Shown: positions 1-8,702 of the stretch, piece after piece
How positions within the stretch are numbered: position 1 is the stretch's first letter
How the letters are laid out: the number at the start of each line of letters is the position of its first letter
From: Actinomycetota bacterium
Lineage (GTDB): Bacteria > Actinomycetota > Acidimicrobiia > Acidimicrobiales > AC-14
Assembly (NCBI GenBank): GCA_005888325.1
Contig: VAWU01000061.1
Coordinates: 1 to 53,282, forward strand
Length of the DNA: 53,282 bases
Reading direction: 5' to 3'
Program-made: the position numbers and the translations under genes
The notes under the pieces: model-generated
Told to the model about the DNA's origin: nothing
The model's database searches: none
The model's input: the letters and a program-made list of their open reading frames with translations, nothing else

Positions 1-130
1 CCCGCTCGCCCTCGGTGATGACTTCCAACAGACGCAGCGCGTCGGGACCGTTGAGGCAGCCCGGCTCGAGCGCGGACAGGACGCGCCGCTGCGTCGCCAC
101 CGTCGCCTGCAGCTCGTCGAGCACCGACAT
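1..130 (-). CDS. DUF222/HNH endonuclease-type protein, N-terminal 43 residues (runs off window)
   Basis: Only the first 43 codons are visible; the rest lies beyond the left edge. The ATG at 130 follows a purine-rich SD-like GGGAGAGG. The helical N-terminus, with a DALRLLEVITEGER stretch, resembles the opening of the actinobacterial DUF222 domain found in 13E12-repeat/HNH proteins. Those often carry a C-terminal HNH nuclease, which cannot be seen here. A SOS-type operator between its -35 and -10 supports this identity, because 13E12 genes of mycobacteria are LexA-controlled. A second, decayed member lies at 39.1-39.8 kb. The family call is an inference from a short segment. Confidence 0.6.
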   Translation of the reverse strand, partial: MSVLDELQATVATQRRVLSALEPGCLNGPDALRLLEVITEGER

Positions 131-181
131 CGCCTCTCCCGCGGACGCGAGGAATCACCGTTGCGGGGAAGCGCTGACGTC

Positions 182-211
182 ACTCTACTCGAACATACGT
201 TCGATTTCCAA
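182..211 (-). promoter_or_regulatory. Promoter with embedded LexA (SOS) box for the DUF222/HNH gene
   Basis: Read on the minus strand: a -35-like TTGGAA (211-206), an 18-nt spacer and a -10-like TAGAGT (187-182). Positions 189-204 in the spacer are TCGAACATACGTTCGA or its complement, a perfect 6-4-6 palindrome. It matches the mycobacterial/actinobacterial SOS consensus TCGAAC-N4-GTTCGA at all 12 defined bases. LexA bound there would block the promoter directly. The start codon it serves is at 130. Confidence 0.85.
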
Positions 212-230
212 GCCCCCAGCGAGATTCGGC

Positions 231-2630
231 TCAGGCGATCTCGGCGACGGGCTCGAGCAGGGCGAGCACGCCCGTGGCGCTGCGTCGGCGGGCCCACACG
301 ACGACGTCGACGTCGTCGGTGAGGTAGATCATCTGCGTCTTCTCAGCAAGGCGCTCGACCAGGTCGAGCATGGCCCACTTGCTCTCGCCGTGCAGGCGCA
401 GGAACGGCTCGTCGAGGAGGACAGGCAGCGCCTCGCCCATCGGGCCCGCGTTGCGGGCCGCGACGACGCGTGCGAGGAGCAGCTGCTCGATGTCGGGTGT
501 CTCGAAGAGAGGATTGGCCGAGGACACCTCGCCGAGGGAGGACTCCAGCACCGCGACGCGACGTTCGACCGCGTTGCGACGATCGGCGAGCAGCTCGACG
601 TCGGGAACGAGCTTGGCGGCCATCTCGTGGGCCTGGGCCGTGCTCTCGCGCCTGCGGGCCAGCGCCTCCACGTCGGGCTCCTCGCCGTCGAACGCGGTGA
701 CCGCCGCTCCCCATTCGGGGCGGCGCTCCTGGCGGACGCGGGCCTCGAGCTCGACCAGCTCGCGCTCCACCACGTCCTTGTCACGCCCTCGATCGCGTGC
801 CTGCTCGCGCCCGAGCGCCGCCGCGAGCGCATGCTCGAGGCCGCCGACGCGGTCGACGATCTCGCCCTCCTCGAACCCCAGCTGCTTGAGGACGTCGTAG
901 AGCTCGTCGCGCAGGTGACGCTCATCGTTTTCCGCAGCTTCCAGCCGCAGCTGGAGTCGGGCGGTGCTCGCGGTCTCGATCTGATGGCGCACCATGGCGG
1001 CCGCGACCCGCGGGTCGTCGACGCCGAAGGGCTCGCACGCGCGCATGAGCTCGGCGAGCGCCTCCTCCGCGTGGGGCTCGGCCACCTGCGTCAGCTCGAG
1101 CCGCACCGCGTCGATCTCCTCCGCCGCGCCGTCGAGGGAGGACAACGCGTGCGCGTAATCGCGCACCTCCTTCTCGATCTCGAGCGCGCTGACAGGGTCG
1201 ACGGGACCGGCCAGCTCGTGCCACCTGCCCAGCGCGACCCGATGCTCGAGCGCGGCGAGATCGAGGCGCTCGCGGGTCCCCGGGTCGATGGTGGCGTCGA
1301 TGCGGCGCATGTGGAACGACAGGTAGGTGGGCACTCCCGCCTGGTTCAGCGCCTCCTCCTCCCGTCCCCTCGCCACCGCCAGCCGGCGCCGGGGTCGCAG
1401 GATCGACCACGCGGCGCCCCCGATGCCTGCGGCGATGGCCAGCGGTGCCGCAAGGGGGAAGAGGATGAGCGCGATCGCGGCGAGGGCGGTGGCGCCTCCG
1501 GTCGTCAGGTACCCGACGCGCTGCCGGCTCTCGAGCAGGCGCTCGGCCGCCCCGAGCTGCTCGTGCGCCTCCTCCAACTCCTCGCCCACCGCCTGGGAGA
1601 CACCCTCCGCGGCCAGGCCGCCGAGGTTGATCGACTCGCGCTCGAGGCGCAGACCCGAGTCGATGGCCTTCTTCGCGGTCTCCCAGACCGTCTCCTGGTC
1701 GCCTCGCGCCAGGCGCACCACCGAGGGGTGGGACGGCTCGGGGAGCCGGGAGGTCGCCAGGGTCGACAGTCGCGCCGCGAGCGCGTTGCGGCGGGACTCG
1801 GCCAGCTCGAGCCGTGACACGAGCGCGTCCAGCTCCGCCGGGGCGTGCTCGGGCATCGACTCCGACTCGGCCAGGGTGCGCGCGTCGAGACGCTCGCGGT
1901 CGCCGAAGTCTGCTGTGGCCTGCTTGAGCGCGTCCCTGGTCGCGTGCCAGCGTTCGGCGACGCGTAGGGCCAGCCGCCCGGCTTCGACGAAGCGCTTGTC
2001 GGCTGCCGCACCCGCATCGCCGGTGCGCATCGCGGTGGCCTCGGCGCGCACCCGCTCGAGGTCGGTGAGGAGCCGCGCGTAGCGCCGCTTGGCCCGGCCC
2101 TCGTCGGCCTCACGCATGCCCTCGTCGATCCGGCTCAGCTCCATCCGCATGGCCTCGACGGCCTGGCGCGCCGCGAGCGCCGACTCCAGCTTCTCGTTGA
2201 GCTCCGCCAGCGCGGCCCGCGACTCGGCGAGCTCGGGAGGCTCGGGCAGGCCGATGTCGGTGGTGAGCAGGCCCAGGTCGCCCGCCCGCACGTGGGCCAG
2301 GTCACGCAGGCCGACGAGGTCGACGCCGAGGAGCGCGAGGAAGTCGGGAGCGACGCTGCCGTCGTCGAAGCTGTGGGTGACGTCACCGGTGGGGTCACGG
2401 CGGATCCGGACCCGCCGGCCCTGGGCGTCGATGTAGGTCAGCTCGGCCTGTTGGGCGGGCCCTGCCGCCAGCGCGCCCAGGAGGCTCTCGACCAGTCCCT
2501 GGCGTTCGAGCGCGCCGAGGCCACTGAGGACCGTGGTCTTCTCGTGGAAGCGCATCCGGAGCTCGTCGCCCGGGATCCGCAGGGACAGTTCTTCGAAGCG
2601 CACCTCTTCCCCTTCTCTGCGTGTGAGCAT
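231..2630 (-). CDS. Large coiled-coil SMC/ABC-like protein without a functional Walker A
   Basis: 799 residues from the ATG at 2630; the open frame extends further upstream but only as a shadow of the opposite-strand amidotransferase. The N-terminus has the beta-strand layout of an SMC/RecN/YhaN-type head. Where GxxGxGKS is expected it reads SGLGALERQGLVESLL, so the P-loop Gly-Lys-Ser is missing. Long Ala/Glu/Arg-rich helices (about residues 130-330 and 480-700) look like coiled coil. Two hydrophobic helices around residues 370-410 would form a membrane hairpin. The C-terminus keeps a Walker B/D-loop-like PVLLDEPF and a following YLTDD. I infer a membrane-tethered, probably non-hydrolysing relative of ABC-type ATPases; function unknown. 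Confidence 0.7.
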   Translation of the reverse strand: MLTRREGEEVRFEELSLRIPGDELRMRFHEKTTVLSGLGALERQGLVESLLGALAAGPAQQAELTYIDAQGRRVRIRRDPTGDVTHSFDDGSVAPDFLALLGVDLVGLRDLAHVRAGDLGLLTTDIGLPEPPELAESRAALAELNEKLESALAARQAVEAMRMELSRIDEGMREADEGRAKRRYARLLTDLERVRAEATAMRTGDAGAAADKRFVEAGRLALRVAERWHATRDALKQATADFGDRERLDARTLAESESMPEHAPAELDALVSRLELAESRRNALAARLSTLATSRLPEPSHPSVVRLARGDQETVWETAKKAIDSGLRLERESINLGGLAAEGVSQAVGEELEEAHEQLGAAERLLESRQRVGYLTTGGATALAAIALILFPLAAPLAIAAGIGGAAWSILRPRRRLAVARGREEEALNQAGVPTYLSFHMRRIDATIDPGTRERLDLAALEHRVALGRWHELAGPVDPVSALEIEKEVRDYAHALSSLDGAAEEIDAVRLELTQVAEPHAEEALAELMRACEPFGVDDPRVAAAMVRHQIETASTARLQLRLEAAENDERHLRDELYDVLKQLGFEEGEIVDRVGGLEHALAAALGREQARDRGRDKDVVERELVELEARVRQERRPEWGAAVTAFDGEEPDVEALARRRESTAQAHEMAAKLVPDVELLADRRNAVERRVAVLESSLGEVSSANPLFETPDIEQLLLARVVAARNAGPMGEALPVLLDEPFLRLHGESKWAMLDLVERLAEKTQMIYLTDDVDVVVWARRRSATGVLALLEPVAEIA

Positions 2631-2687
2631 CGGCAGCAGGTCCGTTCCTCTGTAGTGCCAGAGCGGCCCGGCTCTAGGCTTGAGGGC

Positions 2688-3428
2688 ATGAGCGAGCGCA
2701 AGGGCCCGCACCCGGCGAAGCCCGTCATCGGCATCTCCGCCTTTCCCCGGATCGTCGAGACGTCGATCGGGCGCACGCTCCTGCACACGGCGTCGCGGTT
2801 CTACGTGGAGTCCGTCGTGCGGGCGGGGGGCGTGCCCGTGGTGCTGCCCGTGATCGATCCCACCGATGTCGACTCGATGATCGGGGCGATCGACGGCCTG
2901 GTGCTCACCGGCGGCGGCGACGTGCAGCCGTCGCGCTACGGCGCCAACCCCATCCCCGAGACGCAGAACGTCGACCCGGCACGCGACGACTTCGACCTCC
3001 GTCTCTTCGGGCTCGCCCTCGAGCGCGACCTTCCGGTCCTGGCGACGTGCCGGGGCATGCAGATCGTCAACGTGGCCCTCGGCGGCTCCCTCGTGCAGCA
3101 CGTCCCCGCCCTCACCGGCCAGGTGCACAACTGGCTCGACCGCGGCATCGAGCCCGTCCACAAGGTGAAGGTCGAGCCCGAGAGCCGGCTGGCCGAGGCG
3201 CTCGGCGAGACCGAGCTCGAGGTCAACTCGTTGCACCACCAGGCGGTGCGCGACGCGGCGCCGGGCACGCGCCCGGTGGCCTGGGCCGAGGACGGCACGG
3301 TCGAGGCCATCGAGCTGGAGGCCACGTCGCGGGTGGTGGCGGTGCAGTGGCACCCCGAGCTGCTGGAGGACTGGCCCGAGCAGCAGGGCCTGTTCCGGCA
3401 GCTGGTCGACGAGTCGCGCCGGGGATAA
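2688..3428 (+). CDS. Class I glutamine amidotransferase-like hydrolase (peptidase C26, PuuD type)
   Basis: 246 residues. Family members hydrolyse gamma-glutamyl amides such as gamma-glutamyl-GABA. The triad is visible: nucleophile Cys121 in ATCRGMQ, and His222 and Glu224 in QWHPE. The oxyanion-side LTGGGDVQP motif also fits the family, as does the length (about 250). No SD precedes the ATG, but TAGGCT at 2675-2680 lies 7 nt upstream, so the mRNA is probably leaderless. It diverges from the coiled-coil protein and is followed 38 nt later by an ABC exporter. The substrate cannot be read from sequence; PuuD itself is not proven. Confidence 0.9.
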   Translation: MSERKGPHPAKPVIGISAFPRIVETSIGRTLLHTASRFYVESVVRAGGVPVVLPVIDPTDVDSMIGAIDGLVLTGGGDVQPSRYGANPIPETQNVDPARDDFDLRLFGLALERDLPVLATCRGMQIVNVALGGSLVQHVPALTGQVHNWLDRGIEPVHKVKVEPESRLAEALGETELEVNSLHHQAVRDAAPGTRPVAWAEDGTVEAIELEATSRVVAVQWHPELLEDWPEQQGLFRQLVDESRRG

Positions 3429-3466
3429 CCGCAGCACCCCCGCCGGCTCCCGAGCAAGATGGGCAC

Positions 3467-5302
3467 ATGGAGGACGCCCCGACCGGCACGCGCGCGCCGT
3501 TCGACGACAGCGCGGTCGGGCGGCGGCGGGGCTGGCGGCTCATGCGCGAAGCCCTTCGGCCGCAGCGTCGCGCCATCTGGGTCGGCGTGCTCTTCGGCCT
3601 CATCTGGACGGCCGCCAAGGTCAGCGTGCCATCGCTGGCGCGCGTCGCCATCGACCGCGGCATCATCGCCGACGAGCGGGGTGCCCTGCTGCGGTACTCG
3701 CTGCTGATGGTCGCGGTCGGCGCGGTGCAGGGCGCGTCCACCGGCCTGCGTCGCTATCTCGCGATCGGCATCGCGGCCCGCGTCGAGACCGATCTGCGAC
3801 AGCGCCTGTTCGCGCACCTCCAACGGCTCCACTTCGCCTTCCACGACCAGGCGCAGACCGGCCAGCTCATGGCGCGCGCCAACAGCGACATCCAACAGAT
3901 CCAGTTCTTCCTCGTGTTCATCCCGTTGTTCATCGCCAACGCGGCGACCGTTGCCGCGGTCGCGGTGGTGCTGCTCCTCAGCAACGCCGGTCTCGCCCTG
4001 CTCGCCCTGGGTGCGCTCCCGTTCCTCAACCTGGTGGCGAAGCGGTTCTCCACACGCATCCACCCGTCGGTTCTGGCGCTCCAGCAGGAGCTGGCAGAGC
4101 TGTCGTCCGTCGTGGAGGAGACGGTGTCGGGCATCCGCGTGGTGAAGGGGTTCGCGGCCGAGCCCCTGCAGGCGCGCCGGCTGCGGAAAGAAGCAGACGA
4201 CGTCTACAACCAGTCGCTCGCCGCGGCTCGCATCCGCTCGCGTTACCTGCCGATCCTCGACTTCCTCCCGGCCGTCGGCCTCGTGATGGTGCTCTGGTAC
4301 GGCGGCCACCAGGTGCTGGCCGGCCATCTCTCGATCGGCGAGCTGGTCGCGTTCAACGCCTACGTGCTCATGCTCGTGTGGCCGCTGCGCATGACCGGCA
4401 TGCTCGTCGCCCAGGGGCAGCGGGCGGTCGCCGCGTCGCAGCGCATCGACCAGCTCCTGTCGACCGCACCTGCCATCGTCGACGCGCCGGCGGCGCGCTC
4501 GCTGCCGGCGCGCGACCACCCCGGCGACGTCCGCTTCGAGGCCGTGCGCTTCGACTACGGGGGCGGCAAGCCGGTGTTGCACGATCTCAACCTCGACCTC
4601 CGGGCGGGAGAGGCCGTCGCGCTCGTCGGCCCCACCGGGTGTGGCAAGACGACGGTGGCCCGCCTCGTCCCGCGCTTCTACGACGTCGACGCCGGGCGCA
4701 TCACGCTCGACGGGGTCGACCTGCGCGACCTGCGCGTCCGTGAGTTGCGGCGAGCGGTGGGCATCGTCTTCGAAGAGACGTTCCTCTTCGCCGACACCGT
4801 GCGCGGCAACATCGCGTTCGCCGACCCCGATGCGTCCGACGCCCTGGTGCGACGCGCCGCCGCGCTGGCGGGCGCCGACCAGTTCATCGACGCGTTGCCG
4901 AAGGGCTACGACACCGTGATCGGTGAGCACGGCTACTCGCTCTCGGGCGGGCAGCGCCAGCGGATCGCCATCGCGAGGGCCATCCTCGCCGACCCTCGCG
5001 TCCTCATCCTGGACGACGCGACCAGCTCGGTCGACCCGACCAAGGAGCACGAGATCCGCGCCGCGCTCGCGGAGGTGATGCGCGGGCGGACCACAATCGT
5101 CATCGCCCACCGGCCCGCCACGATCGCGCTGGCCGACCGGGTGGTGCTGCTCGACGAGGGCCGCATCGTCGCCGAGGGAACGCACGAGAGCCTGCTCGAC
5201 TCGAGCCCCCGTTACCGCGAGGTGCTGGCTCAGGCCGCGCGGGACGACGTGTCGGGCGAGCGAGACGTGGCGGAGCGCGGAGGGGTGGGGGCAGAGCGAT
5301 GA
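3467..5302 (+). CDS. ABC exporter half-transporter, subunit with degenerate Walker B
   Basis: 611 residues: an N-terminal six-helix transmembrane domain (about 35-330) fused to a nucleotide-binding domain. Walker A GPTGCGKT is at 388-395 and a canonical LSGGQ signature at 492-496. Walker B ends in Asp516-Asp517 (LILDDATSS), so the catalytic glutamate is replaced by aspartate. The H-loop IAHRP is present. The ATG at 3467 was chosen because the upstream extension only shadows the amidotransferase. The stop overlaps the start of the next half-transporter by 4 nt. The pair should form a heterodimeric multidrug/lipid exporter of the TM287/288 or BmrCD kind; substrate unknown. Confidence 0.93.
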   Translation: MEDAPTGTRAPFDDSAVGRRRGWRLMREALRPQRRAIWVGVLFGLIWTAAKVSVPSLARVAIDRGIIADERGALLRYSLLMVAVGAVQGASTGLRRYLAIGIAARVETDLRQRLFAHLQRLHFAFHDQAQTGQLMARANSDIQQIQFFLVFIPLFIANAATVAAVAVVLLLSNAGLALLALGALPFLNLVAKRFSTRIHPSVLALQQELAELSSVVEETVSGIRVVKGFAAEPLQARRLRKEADDVYNQSLAAARIRSRYLPILDFLPAVGLVMVLWYGGHQVLAGHLSIGELVAFNAYVLMLVWPLRMTGMLVAQGQRAVAASQRIDQLLSTAPAIVDAPAARSLPARDHPGDVRFEAVRFDYGGGKPVLHDLNLDLRAGEAVALVGPTGCGKTTVARLVPRFYDVDAGRITLDGVDLRDLRVRELRRAVGIVFEETFLFADTVRGNIAFADPDASDALVRRAAALAGADQFIDALPKGYDTVIGEHGYSLSGGQRQRIAIARAILADPRVLILDDATSSVDPTKEHEIRAALAEVMRGRTTIVIAHRPATIALADRVVLLDEGRIVAEGTHESLLDSSPRYREVLAQAARDDVSGERDVAERGGVGAER

Positions 5303-7095
5303 TGCGCTTCGGCGGGGCCCCGCCGATCACCGTCGAGGACGACGAGCGCCTCGACGCCGAGACCGCGCGCCGGGTGCTGCGTCGCACGGCCGCCATGCTG
5401 CGTCCCTACCGCCGCTCGGTGGTGCTGGCGAGCATTGTGATGGTGGGCGCGACCGGTGCGTTGCTCGCGGGCCCGGCCCTCGTGCGCTACGGCATCGACC
5501 ACGGCCTCCGCCGCCGCGACGGCGGCGCGCTCGACCGGGCGGCGCTCGCCTTCCTCGGTGTCGCGTTCGCGGCCGTGGTGCTGGGCCGCATGCAGGTGTG
5601 GATGGTGGCGCGGATCGGTGAGAGCTTCCTGCGTGATCTGCGCGTGCGTGTGTTCGACCATCTGCAGTCGCTGTCGCTCGACTTCTTCAGCGGCGAGCAG
5701 ACCGGTCGCCTCGTCTCGCGCATGACGTCCGACATCGACGCGCTCACCGAGCTCGTGCAGTTCGGCCTCGTCCTCTTCGTCACGAACGCGCTGCTGCTGC
5801 TGGGCTCGGTCGTGGTGATCGTCAGCATGTCGCCCCGCCTCGCCCTCGTCTGCCTGGTCTCGGTGCCGATCGTGCTGGCTGCGAGCGTGCGCTTCCGCCG
5901 CCGATCGAACCGCGCCTATCTCATCGTGCGCGACCGGATCGGCCAGACCCTCTCGACCCTGCAGGAGGACCTGTCGGGCGTGCGCGAGATCCAGGCGTTC
6001 GCGCGTGAGGAGATCGAGGACGAGCGCTTCTCGCGGCACAACCGCGCTCAGCTGCAGGCCAACCTCGACGCCGCCCGCATCGCGTCGTACTACTTCCCCG
6101 TCGTCGAGCTGGCGGGCGTGGCGACCACGGCCGCGGTCGTCGGCGTCGGCGGGTGGTTGGTGCACGACGGCTCGGTGACGGTGGGGACCGTCGCCGCCTT
6201 CGTGCTCTACCTGGGCAACCTGTTCGAGCCCATCCAGCAGCTGAGCCAGCTGTTCAACACCCTGCAGTCGGCCGGCGCCGCGCTGGCGAAGCTGTTCGGC
6301 CTGCTCGACACGGAGGCCACCGTGCGCGAGGCGCCCGATGCAGTCGACCTGCCGTTGCGCGGTGCCATCGCCATGGAGGGGGTCGGGTTCTCCTACGACG
6401 GCCGGGTGCCGGTGCTGACCGGCGTCGACCTCGAGATCGTCCCCGGCGAGCGCCTCGCCCTCGTGGGCCCCACGGGAGCGGGCAAGTCCACCTTGGCCAA
6501 GCTGGTGGCGCGACTGCACGACCCGACCGAGGGCCGCATCACCATGGGCGGGGTCGACCTGCGCCACGCCACCCTCGACTCGCTGCGGGCGCGGATCGCG
6601 GTGGTGCCCCAGGAGGGCTTCCTGTTCGGCGGGACGGTGCGCGACAACGTGCGCGTCGGCCGGGTGGGTGCGTCCGACGCCGACGTCGACCGGGCCCTGC
6701 GCGTGATCGGCGCCTACGAGCGCTTCACCGCGCTGCCCGACGGCCTCGACACCGAGGTGCGCGAGCGCGGCTCGCGGCTCTCCGCGGGGGAGCGCCAGCT
6801 CGTGTCACTGGCCCGGGCCGCGCTGGCCAACCCCGAGCTGCTGGTGCTCGACGAGGCGACGTCGAACCTCGACCCGGGCACGGAGGCCATCGTCGAGGCG
6901 GCCATGGGGGTGTTGATGGAGGGGCGGACGGTCGTCGTCATCGCCCATCGCCTCTCGACCGCCGAGCGAGCGGACCGCGTCGCCGTCGTCAACGACGGCC
7001 GTCTGGTCGAGCTCGGCACCCACCACGACCTGGTGCGAGGCGAGGGCCGGTACGCCGCGCTGTTCGCCTCGTGGGCGGGCCAGGGCCGCGCCTGA
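5299..7095 (+). CDS. ABC exporter half-transporter, catalytic subunit
   Basis: 598 residues, TMD-NBD layout like its upstream partner, starting at the ATG inside the overlapping stop. Walker A GPTGAGKS is at 390-397 and Walker B has the normal Asp518-Glu519 (LVLDEATSN). The signature is LSAGE (494-498) instead of LSGGQ. Complementary defects in the two genes are the hallmark of heterodimeric exporters: this degenerate signature faces the degenerate Walker B of the partner in one ATP site, leaving one competent site. Translational coupling suggests obligate 1:1 assembly in the cytoplasmic membrane. Confidence 0.93.
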   Translation: MMRFGGAPPITVEDDERLDAETARRVLRRTAAMLRPYRRSVVLASIVMVGATGALLAGPALVRYGIDHGLRRRDGGALDRAALAFLGVAFAAVVLGRMQVWMVARIGESFLRDLRVRVFDHLQSLSLDFFSGEQTGRLVSRMTSDIDALTELVQFGLVLFVTNALLLLGSVVVIVSMSPRLALVCLVSVPIVLAASVRFRRRSNRAYLIVRDRIGQTLSTLQEDLSGVREIQAFAREEIEDERFSRHNRAQLQANLDAARIASYYFPVVELAGVATTAAVVGVGGWLVHDGSVTVGTVAAFVLYLGNLFEPIQQLSQLFNTLQSAGAALAKLFGLLDTEATVREAPDAVDLPLRGAIAMEGVGFSYDGRVPVLTGVDLEIVPGERLALVGPTGAGKSTLAKLVARLHDPTEGRITMGGVDLRHATLDSLRARIAVVPQEGFLFGGTVRDNVRVGRVGASDADVDRALRVIGAYERFTALPDGLDTEVRERGSRLSAGERQLVSLARAALANPELLVLDEATSNLDPGTEAIVEAAMGVLMEGRTVVVIAHRLSTAERADRVAVVNDGRLVELGTHHDLVRGEGRYAALFASWAGQGRA

Positions 7096-7113
7096 AGGAC
7101 TACCTTCGGCCCC

Positions 7114-7512
7114 ATGCCCGAGATCACCGGCGTCAACCACATCGCGCTGACGGTCAACGAGCTCGACGTGAGCGAGCCGTGGTACGCGGAGGTCCTCGGG
7201 CTCACGCAGGTGATGAAGATCGACGAGCCCGGCCACAAGTACGTCGTGATGGTGCACCCCGCGACTCAGCTGGTGGTCGGGCTCCATGCCCACGACGCCA
7301 ACGAGGGAGAGGCCTTCAAGGAGACGCGCACCGGTCTCGACCACCTCGGCTTCCAGGTGGAGAGCCGGGCCGCCCTCGAGGCGTGGAAGGCGCGCTTCGA
7401 CGAGCTGGGTGTCGAGCACTCGGCGATCACCGACGCCCCCTATGGCGGCGTGCTCGTGTTCCGCGACCCCGACAACATCCAACTCGAGATGTTCTGCTGG
7501 CCGGAGTCGTAA
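7114..7512 (+). CDS. VOC-superfamily protein (glyoxalase/dioxygenase fold)
   Basis: 132 residues made of two beta-alpha-beta-beta-beta modules. Metal-ligand candidates are His8 in the NHIALTV strand, the His of LDHLGFQV opening the second module, and Glu in the terminal QLEMFCW strand. This is the His/His/Glu pattern of glyoxalase I and extradiol-type members. The substrate is unknown. TACCTT at 7101-7106 sits 7 nt before the ATG and no SD is visible, so a leaderless transcript is likely. Confidence 0.9.
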   Translation: MPEITGVNHIALTVNELDVSEPWYAEVLGLTQVMKIDEPGHKYVVMVHPATQLVVGLHAHDANEGEAFKETRTGLDHLGFQVESRAALEAWKARFDELGVEHSAITDAPYGGVLVFRDPDNIQLEMFCWPES

Positions 7513-7533
7513 AGGTCGGTATCCTGCCCGGTT

Positions 7534-7552
7534 GACCCGGTCGCGCCGGGTC
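7534..7552 (+). terminator. Short GC-rich hairpin between VOC and epimerase genes
   Basis: GACCCGG (7534-7540), loop TCGCG and CCGGGTC (7546-7552) form a perfect 7-bp stem, extendable by two weaker pairs. It starts 22 nt after the VOC stop and has no U-tract, so it could be an I-shaped terminator or part of the epimerase leader. Confidence 0.4.
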
Positions 7553-7575
7553 GACCCATCGGGAGGGGAGCCGGG

Positions 7576-8697
7576 TTGAGCAAGCTGCGCGTACTCGTGA
7601 CCGGGGGCGCCGGGTTCATCGGGTCGCATCTCGCCGAGGCGTTGCTCGAGCGAGGTCACGCCGTGTGCGTCATCGACCGCCTCGTCCCCCAGGTCCACCA
7701 CTCGGGCGGCCCCCGGTACCTGCCCGACGGGGTCGAGTTCCTGCAGGGCGACGTCACCGACCCCGACCTCATGGCCCGCGCGGTCGACGGTGTCGACGCG
7801 GTGTTCCATCAGGCGGCCGAGGTCGGTGTCGGCCAGTCGATGTACGAGATCGGTCGCTACGTGCGGGCCAACGCCCTCGGTACGGCCGTGCTGCTCGAAG
7901 CCCTCCTCCCGCACCGCGACCATATCCAGAAGCTGATCGTCGCCTCGTCGATGTCGATCTACGGCGAGGGTGCGTACCGGTGCCCCGAGCACGGCGAGGT
8001 CGACCCGGGGCTGCGGCCGCCCGAGCAGCTCCTCTCGCGTGCCTGGGAGGCGGCCTGTCCCCGGTGCGGGCTCGCGCTGACGCCCCTGCCCACCCCCGAG
8101 AGCAAGCGGCTGGCGCCTGCGTCGGTCTACGCGGTCACCAAGCAGGACCAGGAGCAGTACTGCCTCGTCGTCGGACGCGCCTATGGCATCCCGTCCGTCG
8201 CACTCCGCTACTTCAACGTGTACGGGCCCCGCCAGTCGCTCTCCAATCCCTACACCGGCGCGTGCGCGATCTTCTCCTCGCGGCTGCTCAACGGGAAGTC
8301 GCCCCTCATCTTCGAGGACGGCCGGCAGGCCCGCGACTTCGTGCACGTGAGCGACATCGTGCGGGCCAACCTGCTGGCGCTCGAGCACGACACGCTGGAC
8401 TACCAGGCGGTCAACATCGGCACGGGCGAGCCCACGTCGATCCTCGAGCTCGCCCAGCTCCTCGCCAAGCTGCTCGGGGTCGACCTCGAGCCCGAGCTGG
8501 TGGGGCAGTACCGCGAGGGCGACATCCGCCACTGCATCGCCGACATCTCGCTCGCCCGCGACGGCCTGGGCTTCACCCCCGGCCTGGCCGTGGCCGACGG
8601 CCTCGCCGACCTCGTCGACTGGGCCCGCGAGCAGCACGCCGTCGACGACGTGGCCCGTGCCACCTCGGAGCTCGCCGACCGGGGGTTGGTGCGCTGA
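7576..8697 (+). CDS. NAD-dependent epimerase/dehydratase (nucleotide-sugar SDR)
   Basis: 373 residues from a TTG at 7576 behind a strong GGGAGGGGAG SD. The N-terminal Rossmann motif VTGGAGFIGSH binds NAD(P), and the extended-SDR catalytic pair is in SVYAVTK (YxxxK). An insertion just before YxxxK carries two cysteine pairs (CPEHG and CPRCG) that look like a small zinc ribbon, as in some rhamnose/mannose epimerase relatives. ALRYFNVYGPRQ and the RDFVHVSDI segment fit UDP- or dTDP-sugar 4-epimerases. A GT2 glycosyltransferase starts 5 nt downstream, so the pair probably makes and transfers a cell-surface sugar. Confidence 0.92.
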   Translation: MSKLRVLVTGGAGFIGSHLAEALLERGHAVCVIDRLVPQVHHSGGPRYLPDGVEFLQGDVTDPDLMARAVDGVDAVFHQAAEVGVGQSMYEIGRYVRANALGTAVLLEALLPHRDHIQKLIVASSMSIYGEGAYRCPEHGEVDPGLRPPEQLLSRAWEAACPRCGLALTPLPTPESKRLAPASVYAVTKQDQEQYCLVVGRAYGIPSVALRYFNVYGPRQSLSNPYTGACAIFSSRLLNGKSPLIFEDGRQARDFVHVSDIVRANLLALEHDTLDYQAVNIGTGEPTSILELAQLLAKLLGVDLEPELVGQYREGDIRHCIADISLARDGLGFTPGLAVADGLADLVDWAREQHAVDDVARATSELADRGLVR

Positions 8698-8702
8698 CGC
8701 AG

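Noticed and set aside
15-1817. 600-codon plus-strand open frame over the coiled-coil gene
   Set aside because: It is the complement of a well-supported minus-strand gene; composition is a Gly/Arg/Glu/Leu mix with no domain, typical of antisense frames in high-GC DNA.
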